Shown here one piece after another: positions 13,251 to 20,778 of a stretch of 21,908 nucleotides of DNA; the stretch's first letter is position 1, and the number at the start of each line of letters is the position of its first letter. Source of the stretch: a virus; the IMG/VR virus record IMGVR_UViG_3300007538_000222, positions 1 to 21,908 of that record; one strand, given 5' to 3'. The translations under genes and the position numbers were made by a program. The notes below the pieces were generated by a model. The model saw only the letters and a list, made by a program, of their open reading frames with translations. It was not told the origin of the DNA and did not search any database.

Positions 13251-15100
13251 TGTGCGGCTTCCTCCTCATCTTCATCCTCGACGGGATCTTCCTCGGCATC
13301 CTCGACAGGCTCCGCCTCGGGATCCTCTTCGATCGCGGCATCCTCGTCGTCGCCCATCGGAACGCCTGCGCCGAACGCTCCACCGTCACCGGATGCCTGC
13401 ATCGGAGCACCGCCGAGGTTCGCACCAGCCTGCTGGAATGCCATCATCTGCAACTCGGACGCCACCACCTTCTGCTCGTAGACCTTGTCGGCTTCGGCAG
13501 CCAGGTCGACGCCCTCGAGCATCCCGAGCATCTGGATCTGCTCCAGGTATGTCGCGGTGCTGATGCGCCCCATACCCACGTCAGCCTGCAACATGGCAGC
13601 GATCGCATCCGGCTTCTGGATCATGGCACCCTTGCGGATGCGGTCGCGCTCTTCGTCGTCGGTGACGCCTGGTTGCAGCATCTCGCCGCGCCGCAGGTTG
13701 TAGCTGTAGGTCTCCCAACTGATGGCGCCCTCCTGCAACGACTGGGTCAGCGAAGCCAGCTCGGCCGGGTCCATGCGGCTGCTGTCGAAGTCCGTGGCCA
13801 GTTCGTAGCGCACGGCTGCCAGTTGGTCGGTGCTCTCGAACGAAGGATACTGCCACGACAGGTAGCGTTGGATCGCTCGCGTCATCGCCTCACTGACGTT
13901 GTGCGCGATGGTCGCCAGGATGCTGCGGTCGCCTGACTGTCGCAGCCGCACGGTGCCCATAGCCTCGGCCTGGTTCGGCTGCTCCTCTAGCATCCTTGCA
14001 CCAAGGACTGCTGCTTGCCGCTCCTTGTCGCGCTGTCCTTCGGCTAGGTGGTTCAGGCCAGCGCCGGAGAACTCCAGGTACTGCACGTTGGCGCCGGTCT
14101 GCGACGTAGCCCATGCGTATCCGCACCCGATGACGAACTGCGCACCCTCGGGCGCCTCGAAGCCAGACATCCATGGTTGCGGGATCGCGGTCAGGTGGCG
14201 GCCCCACTCCAGGTCGGCAGCGCCTCGGTAGTGCGCCAAGACGCAGTTGGCCAGCGCGAGCATCGGCGGATTTTCGTTTTTGGCTGTGATGCCACCGAGC
14301 GCGTTGACGATGTCGCAGGGGATCTCGTTCCAGAAGCGTCCGCCGTTCTTGGTCGGCACTTTGATCTCGTGCGGGAAGTCGCCGTAGCTCGATGCGACCT
14401 TGCCCGGCTTGCCCTCCTCTTCGCGCCAGATCTCCTGCCAGTAGATCGGCTGATCCGTGGGCGCTCCCGCAAAGCCCTCGAACCCTGCAACGCCTTCCCA
14501 GTGCTCGGGGATCATGCCCAGCCGAAGGATCAGCAGCTGCGGGTATTCCTTGACCGCCAACCCCATCTTGTCGTCGGGATCCTGCTCCTCGTAGGTCTGC
14601 GCGATCGCGACGCGGGTCAGCGTGCGGCGCCCGTCGATCTCTTCCTCGGCCCAGTGTCGAACATCCTCCGCAGGGAACTGCACGACGTAGGGACGCCCTT
14701 CGGGATCCGCCCCCTTGTCGACCATCAGCGCGTATCGGCCAACGGTCACAGCGTCCTCGACCTGCGACATCGTCAGCGCCTTGGCGCCCTCGTAGTTGAT
14801 GCCGAGCGCGTCCTTGATGTCGGTCAGGTCAGCATCTGGCACGCCCTCGATACTGGGATCCTTCCGCATGACAGCGCCCACAAGACCCTGCACCGTGCGA
14901 CTGGCGGCACCGTAGAAGCTCGCCCGCGTGATGTAGTTCTCGTAACTCTCCTGCGCGTATCGGTCGCCAGCCTCCTGCGATGCTAGGCGTGGCAGGTATG
15001 TGGTGGTAGCAGACTTGACGACCTCTTCGCCTGCAACGACATCGCGGACCTTGGTCCAGAGCGGGATCAATGCCCGATATGCTTCGTGAGACTGAATCAT
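13247..15100 (-). CDS. portal protein, DUF4055 type
   Basis: The protein has 617 residues from ATG 15100, which overlaps the terminase stop as ATGA. The frame is open further upstream, but that part is terminase shadow. It matches the DUF4055 portal pattern: YLPRLASQEAGDRYAQESYENYITRASFYGAASRTVQGLVG near the N-terminus, VMRKDPSIEGVP, a middle with MLALANCVLAHYRGAADLEWG, and a C-terminal helical region. The last ~36 residues are an acidic tail (GDDEDAAIEEDPEAEP and following), which is not typical of the core family. The dodecameric portal serves as the packaging motor docking site and later binds the adaptor ring. Confidence 0.88.
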   Translation of the reverse strand: MIQSHEAYRALIPLWTKVRDVVAGEEVVKSATTTYLPRLASQEAGDRYAQESYENYITRASFYGAASRTVQGLVGAVMRKDPSIEGVPDADLTDIKDALGINYEGAKALTMSQVEDAVTVGRYALMVDKGADPEGRPYVVQFPAEDVRHWAEEEIDGRRTLTRVAIAQTYEEQDPDDKMGLAVKEYPQLLILRLGMIPEHWEGVAGFEGFAGAPTDQPIYWQEIWREEEGKPGKVASSYGDFPHEIKVPTKNGGRFWNEIPCDIVNALGGITAKNENPPMLALANCVLAHYRGAADLEWGRHLTAIPQPWMSGFEAPEGAQFVIGCGYAWATSQTGANVQYLEFSGAGLNHLAEGQRDKERQAAVLGARMLEEQPNQAEAMGTVRLRQSGDRSILATIAHNVSEAMTRAIQRYLSWQYPSFESTDQLAAVRYELATDFDSSRMDPAELASLTQSLQEGAISWETYSYNLRRGEMLQPGVTDDEERDRIRKGAMIQKPDAIAAMLQADVGMGRISTATYLEQIQMLGMLEGVDLAAEADKVYEQKVVASELQMMAFQQAGANLGGAPMQASGDGGAFGAGVPMGDDEDAAIEEDPEAEPVEDAEEDPVEDEDEEEAAQ

Positions 15101-16419
15101 TGACGGAACTCCAATAGCCGTGCGGCCACTCGGTCGACGGGGAACAGATAGGCGATCGGGTAGCCAAAGGCGTCCAACAGGTGGCCCATAGCCTTCTGCG
15201 ATTGCTTGTGGCTGTCCTTGTGCGTGTTCGCTAGCAAGTAGCTGCGCAGCTTCCGGCACTCTGGCGAGATGGTCACCTTGCCGTTACGAAGCCCGCCGTT
15301 GACAGCGTTGATGCGGTCCACAATGGCTGGGTTGGATGGCCGACATTGCAGCGAGAACCCTGCTTTGCGTAGATACGCATGGGCGGACATGCCCTTGTTT
15401 CCGGCGTGCGATCGCTGCGCACCGCTGGCATCTGGGTAGATCTTGCGAACGCTAGGATGATCGTTGCGGATGTCTTGCGCGCACTCCTCGGCGTCGCTGT
15501 CGAACTTCTCATACTCGGCGACGAAGTGGATGCGGTCACCGCTTCGCCAGAACACCAGATACGCCATCGGATCGACGTTGAAGTCCATCCCGACGCAAAG
15601 CTCTGCATGGGCTGGCATCGGGCAGTCAACGACATGGATGGTCGAGTCGAAGCTGTGATACACACGCCCCTGAGACATGTTGACGAACAGGCCATGGCGG
15701 TACGCCTTCAATGCCTCGGGGTCGTAGGCAGCCTCCATGCGTGCGACGTAGTCAGGGGACAGCGCACGATTGGCGTCGGTGCTGGCCTGCACGAAGCCCA
15801 CGTTTTGCTTGACACCCTTCTCGCCCTCGCACAACTCATATCCCCAACCAACCACGCCTTCCGGTGTGCCCGTCAAGCCGATCTCGCGCAGCTTGGCCAG
15901 TGGATGCCGGACGCGGGCAATCACCTGCTTGTAAACGTCCTCGTGCTGGATGAACGGCTCGTCGATGTATGCGGCTGCCATGTTCGGCCCTTTGAGCCTA
16001 GCTGGCTTCTCGCCGCTGTAGCACTTGATGGTTGCGACTGCTCGACGGTTCGTGATGTTGAACGTGTATGGCGTCTTCTTGAGCAGCCGGAAGCGCATAT
16101 ACTTCTCGCCACTGCATCTCCCATCGAGAAGTTCGTTGATCGTCTCGACTACCGTGGCCTCTGCCATCGGGTAGGTCGGCGACACCGTCATCACGGGGAC
16201 AGGCGAATTGCGCAGAGCGGTGTAGATGGTGCGCTTGCCCAGCGTCATCGTCTTGCCGCCGCCGTAGCCCGTCACTAGCGCCTTGATGAAGTTGGGCATG
16301 TCCCACCACTTGCGCTGATGCTCCCACATGCCACCGCGCACGACGGCGCCAGATGCGTCCAGCTCCGGCTCATCCATGCGCCAGAAGTCCTGGCTAGGCG
16401 GTGTGGCTATAGCGGTCAA
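15097..16419 (-). CDS. terminase large subunit
   Basis: The protein has 440 residues from TTG 16419, immediately after the small-subunit TAA; a later ATG (residue 15) is an alternative. The ATPase has a Walker A-like GYGGGKT at 51-57, Walker B AYIDE at 150-154 (Asp153, Glu154), and motif III GLTGTPEG at 181-188. The RNase H-like nuclease has candidate metal-binding acids Asp279 (GMDFN), Asp330 (YPDAS) and Asp416 (LLDAFGYPI). The enzyme translocates DNA into the prohead and cuts the concatemer. The order small subunit, large subunit, portal is standard. Confidence 0.93.
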   Translation of the reverse strand: MTAIATPPSQDFWRMDEPELDASGAVVRGGMWEHQRKWWDMPNFIKALVTGYGGGKTMTLGKRTIYTALRNSPVPVMTVSPTYPMAEATVVETINELLDGRCSGEKYMRFRLLKKTPYTFNITNRRAVATIKCYSGEKPARLKGPNMAAAYIDEPFIQHEDVYKQVIARVRHPLAKLREIGLTGTPEGVVGWGYELCEGEKGVKQNVGFVQASTDANRALSPDYVARMEAAYDPEALKAYRHGLFVNMSQGRVYHSFDSTIHVVDCPMPAHAELCVGMDFNVDPMAYLVFWRSGDRIHFVAEYEKFDSDAEECAQDIRNDHPSVRKIYPDASGAQRSHAGNKGMSAHAYLRKAGFSLQCRPSNPAIVDRINAVNGGLRNGKVTISPECRKLRSYLLANTHKDSHKQSQKAMGHLLDAFGYPIAYLFPVDRVAARLLEFRQ

Positions 16420-16797
16420 TTACTCGAACCTCGGATCTGGCTCGATGTTGTCGACATCTTCGGATGCTGGCTCACGTTTGGCCCACCTATCAGGCCAGCG
16501 TCGTTCGAGCATCCATGCGGCGGCGGTCCAGTGCTTTTCGGTGTGTCGGAGGATCTTGCCGTGGAATCCACTTTCCGCCTGCGCTTCTGCCTTTTCTAGG
16601 GCCGTAACAAAGTCAGGGTTGCGCATCTTGTGCATACGCATCGCATCTGCGCTCACGCCGTGCATCTGTGCAGCGCGATCCGGCCACACTCCAAGCGCCA
16701 CGGTGCGAAGGATGGCGTCGATGTTCTCGTCCGTCATCTCGGTGCGCGGTCGGCCCACCTTGGCGGGCTTCTTCTTCGCTTTGCGCTTACTAGCCAC
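16420..16797 (-). CDS. terminase small subunit
   Basis: The protein has 125 residues from GTG 16797, overlapping the methyltransferase gene by 8 nt. A Lys/Arg-rich N-terminus (SKRKAKKKPAKVGRPR) leads into a helix-turn-helix region (ENIDAILRTVALGVWPDRAAQMHGVSADAMRMHKMRNPDF), followed by helices and WTAAAWMLERRWPDRWAKRE, a pattern seen in many small terminases. It should recognise the packaging start on phage DNA and load the large subunit. Location directly before the large subunit supports this. Confidence 0.87.
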   Translation of the reverse strand: MASKRKAKKKPAKVGRPRTEMTDENIDAILRTVALGVWPDRAAQMHGVSADAMRMHKMRNPDFVTALEKAEAQAESGFHGKILRHTEKHWTAAAWMLERRWPDRWAKREPASEDVDNIEPDPRFE

Positions 16798-17956
16798 GCA
16801 CCGCCTGCTTGCCTGTTAGGTTCTCCCACCGCTTGACGATCACGTCGCAGTATGCGGGGCTGATCTCCATGCCGTAGCACTTTCGGCCCAGTTGTTCGGC
16901 GGCGATCAGCGTGGTGCCGGATCCGAGGAATACGTCTAGGACCAGCGCCGCGCCTCTGGTTGTCTTCTCGATTGCCTCGGCAGCCAAGGCAACTGGCTTT
17001 TGCGTTGGGTGAACATATCTCGCCGCAGCGTCCTTGCCGAATGACCATACGCTGCCGATGCGCTTGCCGCACAACTCTGATCCACGATGGAAAACCATCG
17101 CCACCTCGTAATCAGTCGAGAAAGTTCGCTTTAGGTCGCCAATGCCTCCTCCGCCTTTGTGCCACACTACCAAGTTGCTCATGTCGCCAATCTGGCTTAC
17201 GGCTTCGGTCCACTCTGTTAGCACCCTCCAAGTCGTCCAGATAAACACCCATCCGCTGCTATGAGACATGGCTGGCGCAACCCACTCCGTAGCGATCGCA
17301 TCATCTCCATCAATGACGGCGAACTTGGCAGACTTCGTGCGCATGTTCGACTGGTAGCTGATCCCATATGGAGGATCGGTGAACACTAGCGATGCAACAC
17401 CACCAGCCATCAGCCTGCCAACATCCTCCGCTTTGGCAGAATCACCACAAAGCAACCGATGCTCGCCAAGCAGCCACAGGTCGCCAGGCTTCGTCACAGG
17501 CTCATCAGGAACAGGCGGTGCCTCATCCTCGACGATGTCGGTAGGCTCCAGCCCTGACATCAACTGGCGCATGTCCTTCTCGTCAAACGCCAGCGAGTTG
17601 CGCGTCTCGTCGTCCATGCCGTCGAGCAGGCTAGCAAGCGTCTCGTCGTCCCATTCCGCTAGCTCGCCCGTTCGATTGTCGGCGATGGCGAACTGCGATG
17701 CGGTGGCGTTGTCCTCGTCGATGACGACTGCCGCCAGGTGAGTCCATCCAAGCGCCTTGGCGGCCTCTAGCGTGCCGTTACCAGCGCGGACAATCATCCC
17801 CTCGCTCTGCACCACGATCGGCTTGCGTTGCCCGAACTTGTGCAGCGATGCCTTGATGGCGTCTAGGTTCTTCTGCCCGTGCTTGCGTGCGTTGGCCGGG
17901 TCCGGCGTCAAGTCGGCTATAGGAACCGACAGGTGCTCGATCTGTTTGGCTATCAA
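16790..17956 (-). CDS. ParB-like domain fused to DNA adenine/cytosine-N4 methyltransferase
   Basis: The protein has 388 residues from TTG 17956 in a TTGA overlap. Residues about 8-95 are a ParB/Srx-like domain (LTPDPANARKHGQKNLDAIKASLHKFGQRKPIVVQ, then GNGTLEAAKALGW). Residues about 160-385 are an N6_N4 methylase: DPPYG at 194-198 (motif IV; DPPY is typical of N6-adenine enzymes), HPTQKP at 316-321, and DVFLGSGTTLIAAEQLGRKCYGMEI at 341-365 (AdoMet-binding motif I). The order, motif IV before motif I, is the beta class. No partner endonuclease is near. The likely purpose is to protect phage DNA from host restriction. Such fusions are frequent in phages. Confidence 0.9.
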   Translation of the reverse strand: MIAKQIEHLSVPIADLTPDPANARKHGQKNLDAIKASLHKFGQRKPIVVQSEGMIVRAGNGTLEAAKALGWTHLAAVVIDEDNATASQFAIADNRTGELAEWDDETLASLLDGMDDETRNSLAFDEKDMRQLMSGLEPTDIVEDEAPPVPDEPVTKPGDLWLLGEHRLLCGDSAKAEDVGRLMAGGVASLVFTDPPYGISYQSNMRTKSAKFAVIDGDDAIATEWVAPAMSHSSGWVFIWTTWRVLTEWTEAVSQIGDMSNLVVWHKGGGGIGDLKRTFSTDYEVAMVFHRGSELCGKRIGSVWSFGKDAAARYVHPTQKPVALAAEAIEKTTRGAALVLDVFLGSGTTLIAAEQLGRKCYGMEISPAYCDVIVKRWENLTGKQAVRG

Positions 17957-18234
17957 GCAAGCACCCCCATATCAGCCAGCTTGGCCCGCGTCGCAGCAGC
18001 CAGCCGGACTCGCAGCGTGGCGTGTTCGCAGCAAATCGACTCTGCATAGTCCAAGACTTCCTTGTTGCTGGCGTCCATGTGCAGCTTGTCGAGTAGCAGC
18101 TCTACCACGTGGTAGCGCAGCCCGTCGATAGTCTCGCAGATGGATTCCCAAGCCTCGTTGGCTTGCAGTGGCGTAACGATGCAGTCGACCTCGAAGATCG
18201 AGAACTGCTGCGGCTCCTGGTCTTGGTAGGCCAT
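17953..18234 (-). CDS. hypothetical protein, 93 aa
   Basis: ATG 18234 has a perfect AGGAGG ribosome site 4 nt upstream; the open frame extends further but without such a site. The N-terminus is polar (AYQDQEPQQF), the middle is helical and amphipathic (EAWESICETIDGLRYHVVELLLDKLHMD), with ESICCEH in the C-terminal third and a final helix (RVRLAAATRAKLADMGVLA). I do not recognise a family. It is coupled to the methyltransferase by a TTGA overlap. No membrane segment is seen. Confidence 0.75.
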   Translation of the reverse strand: MAYQDQEPQQFSIFEVDCIVTPLQANEAWESICETIDGLRYHVVELLLDKLHMDASNKEVLDYAESICCEHATLRVRLAAATRAKLADMGVLA

Positions 18235-18242
18235 GCGGCCTC

Positions 18243-18497
18243 CTAGCGGTGCTTGTAGTAGATGTGCGTGACCGTCGCCGTGGTGTCCGTTGACCACACC
18301 TTGATGCAGGTCTGCGGCCAGATGCCTGCGGGCACGTTCGGCACGATGGTCTCGTAGCCGCTCGGGTCGGTGATCTTGACGTTGCCCGCAACGCTGATGT
18401 GCAGCGCGTCTGCTGGCGGGTCGAGAAGCGTCGTGTCGGATGGGGTGATCTCGCGCAACTTCTGCGCGGAGCCTGCTTGATCGTATACGCCTGACAT
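18243..18497 (-). CDS. spike base-like small virion protein (RcGTA Rcc01079 type)
   Basis: The protein has 84 residues from ATG 18497, with GGAG 6 nt upstream. The pattern REITPSDTTLLDPPADALHISVAGNVKI, then NVPAGIWPQTCIKVWSTDTTATVTHIYY, resembles the head-spike base protein family of Rhodobacter gene transfer agent (Rcc01079): ITPSD start, a 'lyVggaGdv' strand, 'nvpaG..lP..v..v..t.TTAt.i.ly' end. In RcGTA the base attaches a spike to the capsid vertices. In this window it is followed upstream by carbohydrate-active-type genes, which fits an outer-capsid or fibre role. The match is from pattern memory and needs a profile search. Confidence 0.7.
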   Translation of the reverse strand: MSGVYDQAGSAQKLREITPSDTTLLDPPADALHISVAGNVKITDPSGYETIVPNVPAGIWPQTCIKVWSTDTTATVTHIYYKHR

Positions 18498-18547
18498 TGG
18501 TATCTCCGGGGTTGGTTTGCTTGGTGCTTCGGTTGTGTTGTGCGCGG

Positions 18548-20347
18548 CTAGACGCCTGGCGGAACCCATGACCCGCCGCCGTTTGCGACTTGGTCCCAGA
18601 TCTGTAGCGCCTCGGCGTGGTATGGCTCGTGGCGAAGGATCGTTGCGATGCCGGGGACCGCCCACGAGTGGTCGAACCATCCGGTGCGATGCGCCCCCTT
18701 GCCCTCGACGTATTCGGCTGCCGGCAGAACCGTGCCATCCGTGTAGCCGACGTTGTCCCAGAAGATCCAGCGCCCGTTGGGTTGCTTGCGCCATGCGTGG
18801 GCGATGACTGCCTTGGCTGCTGCGAGTGCCAGGTCTCTGCCACCCTTGCCGCCGATGATGGTGCAGGCCAGGTCCAGACCGTAAGCGCCTAGCGACTGCT
18901 GCCAGAACATGGTGCCGCGCTGGTAGCCGTCAAGGTCAGCGGTGATGCTCTCATCGGCGCGACTGTCCCAGATGCCACCAGGCAGCCCGGACAACTCCGG
19001 CACGTAGACCTTCTCGACGCGATCGACCCAGCGATCGGCCACCTTGTCCGCCAGTTCGCGGTTCGCCAGCCCCTCGTAGAGATGCACGGCCACCATGCCC
19101 GCATAGCCGACAGATCGGGCAGCGTCGCAGTGTGATGTCGACAGGCTGCGGTCGATGGTCTCGCCGGCAAGGAAGCTCGTGGCTTGGTGCTCGAGCAACC
19201 TTTGGAGCATCGGGCAACCGTAGATGCGGGCAGCTGCGGCGAGCGTGCCTAGCAGCCAGTGCTCCCGATCTGGGCCGAACCAGTTGCCGGGCGCATCCCA
19301 TGCGGCCAAGTCTCGCTTCTTGCCGAGCCGGTCAGGGCTTAGACGGTGCGGTCGGCTGCTCCAGAAGAACATGCCGGGGTGCGCGGCCAGGTCGAGCGGT
19401 GCGCCGCTGTCCTCGTAGTGATGGCACGGGCGCTGGGCATACTTGCACGCGCTCAGGTAGGCGACATGTTCGGCTCCGGCTCCACCGGGCAGCAACGACT
19501 CCCCGCGCACAAATAGCTGGTCCTCCTGGCTGCCTGTCTGGCTGCTGGTGGGCGCAATGCCGACGACCGGGTATCCGTAGTCGTGCAGGCGATCGACTGC
19601 GCCACGCCAGTGCTGGCGGCTCCACGCCATCGGGTCGAAGCCTGGAGCGTATTGCGGGTTGCCGTCCGGCAGCAGGCGATGGAGCGCGGCGCATCCGATG
19701 AGGCCACCAGCCTGCATCTTCCAACTCGCGCCTTGCTTGGCGGTCGAGTGGCTAGGCCAGAACACCGAGAACGGGAGCGCGTTGCCTTGCCCATCAGCTA
19801 CCGGCTTGGCGTCTGCGAGCGGTTGCCAGATCTCTCGCCCCTCGACGTAGACGATGCCGTTGCCAAACTCCAACTTGATGGCTGGGGCTTGCGTGAGCAG
19901 CTTGTCGGTTCGCGGCGTGCTGTGGACCGTCAGGATGCGACCCTCTGCCCATGGCTGGCCGGGGTATTGCGTCAACCAGACTTCCGAGACCATCTCGCCG
20001 TGCCGCAGGCGCATGTGGGCGACGTATGCTGGGCCGTCCGTCTTGATGTCGAGCACCGGCAGCGTCAGCCCGTTGAGCTTGATCGGCCCGCCGAACCAGC
20101 TCATGCCGTTGGGCGGTTCCGGCGCCCAGTCCCACGGGCGCGACTCGGTCATGTCCAGCGACCTGCGCTCGCCCGGCTGTAGCTCAACGTGGACGTGGAT
20201 GGCCCGAGTGTCTTTGCCGGTGCTGTTGCCCAGGACATACCTGGCGCCTTCGACCTGGCCAGCCTTGTGCGGCGGCATCCAGTCGATGTTGCGGCGGACC
20301 CATCCAACGAACGGGTGCGCGCCATGGTTTGCTAGGGCGATGCGCAC
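18548..20347 (-). CDS. large candidate carbohydrate-active virion protein, toroid-like
   Basis: The protein has 599 residues from GTG 20347, with no clear Shine-Dalgarno. Residues about 30-195 are beta-rich (VEGARYVLGNST, HVHVELQPGERRSLDM, SEVWLTQYPGQPW, KLEFGNGIVYVEG). Residues about 210-590 are mostly helical with recurring Trp, His and Asp, for example FGPDREHWLLGTLAAAARIYG at 357-377, RSVGYAGMVAVHLYEGLANRELADKVADRW at 411-440, and WFDHSWAVPGIATILRH at 557-573. A beta domain with an alpha/alpha toroid recalls polysaccharide lyases or glycosidases such as YetA/PcRGLX-type proteins, but I cannot assign a catalytic residue or family. The neighbours suggest a glycan-binding or glycan-degrading spike. 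Confidence 0.75.
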   Translation of the reverse strand: MRIALANHGAHPFVGWVRRNIDWMPPHKAGQVEGARYVLGNSTGKDTRAIHVHVELQPGERRSLDMTESRPWDWAPEPPNGMSWFGGPIKLNGLTLPVLDIKTDGPAYVAHMRLRHGEMVSEVWLTQYPGQPWAEGRILTVHSTPRTDKLLTQAPAIKLEFGNGIVYVEGREIWQPLADAKPVADGQGNALPFSVFWPSHSTAKQGASWKMQAGGLIGCAALHRLLPDGNPQYAPGFDPMAWSRQHWRGAVDRLHDYGYPVVGIAPTSSQTGSQEDQLFVRGESLLPGGAGAEHVAYLSACKYAQRPCHHYEDSGAPLDLAAHPGMFFWSSRPHRLSPDRLGKKRDLAAWDAPGNWFGPDREHWLLGTLAAAARIYGCPMLQRLLEHQATSFLAGETIDRSLSTSHCDAARSVGYAGMVAVHLYEGLANRELADKVADRWVDRVEKVYVPELSGLPGGIWDSRADESITADLDGYQRGTMFWQQSLGAYGLDLACTIIGGKGGRDLALAAAKAVIAHAWRKQPNGRWIFWDNVGYTDGTVLPAAEYVEGKGAHRTGWFDHSWAVPGIATILRHEPYHAEALQIWDQVANGGGSWVPPGV

Positions 20348-20349
20348 GG

Positions 20350-20775
20350 CTAAACGTCGGTTATCGCGCCCGTTGTCGCGTCAAAGTCTACGGTGAAAGT
20401 CTCGCCAACCGGGAGCGAGACCGTGCTGCCATAGTCGAAGAAACCGATAAGCGGGCCGTCGGTAGCCGTGGCGTTGTAAACGATGGCATAGCGGAAGTCA
20501 GCCATACCCGCGCTAGCAGATGTGAACACTACGTCCGCCAGGACGAGCTTGTATACACCGCTGGTCTGCGCGCTGCTCGAAACCGTGATGGTCTCGCCGC
20601 CTGCGGTGTAGCCGTTGCCTGCTGCAATCTCTGTGATGTCGGCGAGCACGCTGTCTGTGACCACTGGCGAGACGTTGCTTAGTGCGACCTTGAGCGTGTG
20701 CCCGCCTACCGAGAGATTGTGGACGCCGTGCGCCTTGTCTTCGACGAACTGATAGAACTTCTGGAATGTTGTCAT
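20350..20775 (-). CDS. phage virion-associated protein, 141 aa
   Basis: The protein has 141 residues from ATG 20775, which lies 3 nt after the stop of the glycosidase-like gene. The sequence follows a pattern I recognise as widespread in phages: FQKFYQFVEDKAHGVHNL, TLKVALSNVSP, NGYTAGGETITV, DVVFTSAS, FRYAIVYNAT, LIGFFDYGSTVSLPVGETFTVDFD. It is beta-rich and likely a structural subunit, probably decoration or fibre associated, but its exact role is not known to me. No ribosome binding site is obvious; it may depend on upstream translation. Confidence 0.8.
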   Translation of the reverse strand: MTTFQKFYQFVEDKAHGVHNLSVGGHTLKVALSNVSPVVTDSVLADITEIAAGNGYTAGGETITVSSSAQTSGVYKLVLADVVFTSASAGMADFRYAIVYNATATDGPLIGFFDYGSTVSLPVGETFTVDFDATTGAITDV

Positions 20776-20778
20776 GGG

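Noticed and set aside
14048-14986. 312-codon plus-strand open frame opposite the portal gene
   Set aside because: It is antisense to a well-supported portal gene, has the Arg/Leu/Asp-rich composition of a shadow frame in G+C-rich DNA, and shows no family pattern. The same holds for plus-strand frames at 15379-16278, 2875-3732, 8729-9520 and 6259-6891.
17953-18843. 296-codon frame extending upstream of the 93-aa gene
   Set aside because: The upstream part overlaps the spike-base-like gene and the end of the 599-aa gene in another frame and is Arg/Ser/Thr-rich shadow; the AGGAGG site selects ATG 18234.
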